Source of the DNA: Tannockella sp964372125
GTDB taxonomy: Bacteria > Bacillota_I > Bacilli_A > Erysipelotrichales > Coprobacillaceae
NCBI GenBank assembly: GCA_964372125.1
Contig: CAYJPL010000032.1
Coordinates: 1 to 24,222 of the forward strand
Direction of reading: 5' to 3'
Length of the DNA stretch: 24,222 nucleotides
The notes beneath the pieces were generated by a model, which worked only from the letters and a program-made list of their open reading frames with translations, ran no database searches and was not told the origin of the DNA. Positions 23,201 to 24,222 of the stretch are shown piece by piece (within the stretch, counting starts at the first letter, position 1; each line of letters opens with the position of its first letter). Both the position numbers and the translations under genes were made by a program.

Positions 23201-24222
23201 CTTACAAGTGATGTAACAGTTGCTAAATTCTTAAGCAGTAGTGAAGAAAACAAATTCACATTTACTTATACTGCTGTGAATACTGATGCAAAATCAACAG
23301 TAGTATTCTATGATCCAAGTGGTACTAAAATGGATAATTCTATAACATTGGATACGGTTTTAGGTCAAAAGATTACACACAATGAAATTATCAATAATGC
23401 TGATGTAAAAGCAATTATTGATGCTCAAGTTGACTGGGATGTAGCAACTTCAAAATACGATTATAAAATTGTTGCAAATAATACTAAATTCGAAGTTTAC
23501 TTTGAGGCAAAATCTGTTGTAGTTGACTACTATGGATATAATGGCAACTTAATTTACGATGACGTAACTGAAAAAGTTGGGTCAGCGCCAAGTAAGACAA
23601 CTCAAGAAGGTTTATCAAGTGGTACAACATTTAAGTATTGGGTAGATGCATCTGGATACATCGTTAACACAATTACAGCAGATACAACGAAATTGTATGC
23701 TGTAGTAGAACATAATGTAGTTTTCAAAAACGGAGATACTACTTTTGACAGCATAACAATTGAACATAATGAAGCTATGCCAGCTGTCGGAACCCCAACT
23801 AATGGCACAATGAAATTCAAAGGTTGGACATTAATTCCAGGATCTGAAGTAGTGGTGGATTTACCAACAACTGTTACAAGTGCGGCAACATATTATGCGG
23901 TATTTGAAGCACAACAATTAGAAATTGCTACTGTTAAAGTAAATGGAGAAAACTTAACACAAGTATATGATGGTAGTGCATTAGTATTCTCAGATGATAT
24001 GCTAAAAACAACTGTTGAAGGTAAAGAATTAACGAATGTAACATATAAATATTACAGTGATTTAACTCTTAAAACAGAAGTAACAGATTTATCACAACTT
24101 AATGTTGGAGTAAAGACATTATATGTAGTTGCAATAAAAGATGGGTATACATCTAGTACACCATTAACTGTTACACTAGAAGTAACAAAAAGAGCATTAG
24201 AAGTAACAATTGATAATGCCTC
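20297..24222 (+). CDS. Giant secreted surface protein with MucBP-like, InlB B-repeat-like and MBG-type modules (partial, runs off the window)
   Basis: The frame stays open from ATG 20297 (AGAAGGGAAG upstream) to the window edge: 1308 codons with no stop. A Sec signal peptide has KKR, a hydrophobic core and likely cleavage after VLA (residue 29). An acidic segment follows. Residues about 242-311 resemble a MucBP unit (VEYYFEDASG to VEIYYKRN). Residues 313-383, 678-754 and 758-844 resemble InlB B-repeats/Listeria-Bacteroides repeats, with the GYTFGGWY and GYVFNGWI signatures and closing AKW or ASW; a weaker one centres on FKGW at 1177. The intervening units end in YTR motifs (YYTRTVYS, FYTRTSGN, TYTRADTI). 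From about 1209 an MBG/YDG-type domain begins (VYDGSAL, ending EVTKRALEV). The expected location is the cell surface, for adhesion to host or biofilm glycans. The anchor would be in the unseen C-terminus. Family names come from motif recognition alone. Confidence 0.88.
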   Translation, partial: MKKRLISRCLIILLAVVMSVSSVNYSVLATEYSNGEETTDETVVQNNNEEGEVKYRSYMGPVSKYNDDDENSVLFYTNFIGENEAGESVTLAGEVPQYTNSGVAYPLVDGDGNPSPTLNPTGRQFSHWEINGEEVNLSDVTVDYTEAELEADPFKVQEVTLTAVYKKEATISEKTIKYVYANGTEAHPSKQYFISDDDEIHVESPIIQGAKLDDDNQLVVTISNKSPDEIIVKYHAVDAVEVEYKVEYYFEDASGIYVIDDTKTVSLNGYAGDYTNGKSITVDGYSLQGPIEQKVIVDGIDNVVEIYYKRNVYFITFITGNGTQVDPISSQFGVNITTPDKPTRYGYVFDGYTGSDGSIIDADLSNFPTIMPQKNVVYTANWVGEEVEYTVVYWLEKPNVLPGKDLNSDQTELYNIDNYSYVKTETTSGYAGTYANTADMNISPLSLKGALSSSDYASYSWNDADKKEILGDGTTVVNVYYTRTVYSITFWLESGTVKVNFDNGTSVDIDKDGYTMYAKYEQDISNVWPSQKNMQQTSDNKIIVGWTYTSLENSNASVTHRTKFTSDLIPKTGTSISVEGSLSRVSSLTTYSVSYYAQALPHEIEDSSIAKITRNGITYVELKEYTQTFKYAANSSVTPKELEGLTYKETVNPFWTLSYQLFYTRTSGNIEFNLQLSPETQGNITQPESAKNVLFQEELAGYEPKDMPIGTVNTKTGYTFGGWYYEAECKNLVNWETDTMPNAALGNTTFFAKWIPPQYEVHFSADGGTLTHNVTGAKLNTVILSIDENAMIGNALEYTPTRQGYVFNGWIIDENKDGIKENNENTYFAFEQEIKEDKYVVASWLANGEYFYEVIHQYDDGKDSYSFTQNFRSNKIGEEVTASAVGSSVLIGNKWPSGYYVPDEATKSIEITGENDKIVFTYTRADTIQFKYSIECVDEKGTLIKGTEDFTTNALFFATNAPYIEGYKLTSDVTVAKFLSSSEENKFTFTYTAVNTDAKSTVVFYDPSGTKMDNSITLDTVLGQKITHNEIINNADVKAIIDAQVDWDVATSKYDYKIVANNTKFEVYFEAKSVVVDYYGYNGNLIYDDVTEKVGSAPSKTTQEGLSSGTTFKYWVDASGYIVNTITADTTKLYAVVEHNVVFKNGDTTFDSITIEHNEAMPAVGTPTNGTMKFKGWTLIPGSEVVVDLPTTVTSAATYYAVFEAQQLEIATVKVNGENLTQVYDGSALVFSDDMLKTTVEGKELTNVTYKYYSDLTLKTEVTDLSQLNVGVKTLYVVAIKDGYTSSTPLTVTLEVTKRALEVTIDNA

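Noticed and set aside
1..24222. CRISPR arrays, insertion sequences, tRNA genes, phage or defence genes
   Set aside because: No regularly spaced repeats with unique spacers, no transposase frames or terminal inverted repeats, and no tRNA cloverleaf were seen.

Overview
The window comes from a low-GC Gram-positive bacterium (Firmicutes/Bacillota, or a walled relative of the Mollicutes such as the Erysipelotrichia/Turicibacter/Haloplasma group). Evidence: strong AT bias, GGAGG-type ribosome binding sites throughout, a four-cysteine (type Z) S14, a zinc-lid adenylate kinase, the Firmicutes gene order from rpsJ to rplQ, an ECF sigma/anti-sigma pair of the Sigma_reg type, and a large secreted protein with InlB-type repeats. 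I cannot place it to genus.

Layout. (1) 1-55: probably the last bases of a 5S rRNA gene, then a rho-independent terminator. (2) 176-1694: an ECF-type sigma factor gene interrupted by an in-frame TAG, overlapping an intact membrane anti-sigma gene, closed by a 12-bp-stem terminator. (3) 1820-16505: one long S10-spc-alpha ribosomal operon with a strong promoter (TTGCAA-17-TATAAT) and a structured leader of about 120 nt. Gene order is rpsJ-rplC-rplD-rplW-rplB-rpsS-rplV-rpsC-rplP-rpmC-rpsQ-rplN-rplX-rplE-rpsZ-rpsH-rplF-rplR-rpsE-rpmD-rplO-secY-adk-map-infA-rpmJ-rpsM-rpsK-rpoA-rplQ, ending in a strong terminator. The order is canonical. Oddities are a repeat-bearing N-terminal extension on S5, an acidic Ala-rich tail on L3, and no TGA stop in any of the 30 genes. 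(4) 16669-19842: a divergent two-component system. The histidine kinase (minus strand) has a sensor resembling 7TMR-DISM proteins; the OmpR-type regulator is on the plus strand; each has a recognisable promoter in the 285-bp gap. (5) 19777-20296: a 520-bp non-coding stretch with two terminator-like hairpins, a dyad, an extended -10 promoter, a pair of direct repeats exactly 30 bp apart and a short (GT) tract. (6) 20297-24222: the start of a giant secreted surface protein, open to the window edge (1308 codons seen), with a signal peptide, MucBP-like and InlB B-repeat-like modules and an MBG/YDG-type domain.

How the parts fit. Region 3 makes ribosomal proteins, the SecYEG channel, adenylate kinase, methionine aminopeptidase, IF-1 and the RNA polymerase alpha subunit. 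Regions 4-6 look like an envelope-sensing and cell-surface module. The idea that the two-component system controls the surface protein is inferred only from adjacency and promoter architecture. I did not find a clearly new enzymatic or defence system. The most unusual items are the amber-interrupted sigma factor, the S5 repeat extension, the S10 leader fold and the elaborate control region of the surface protein.
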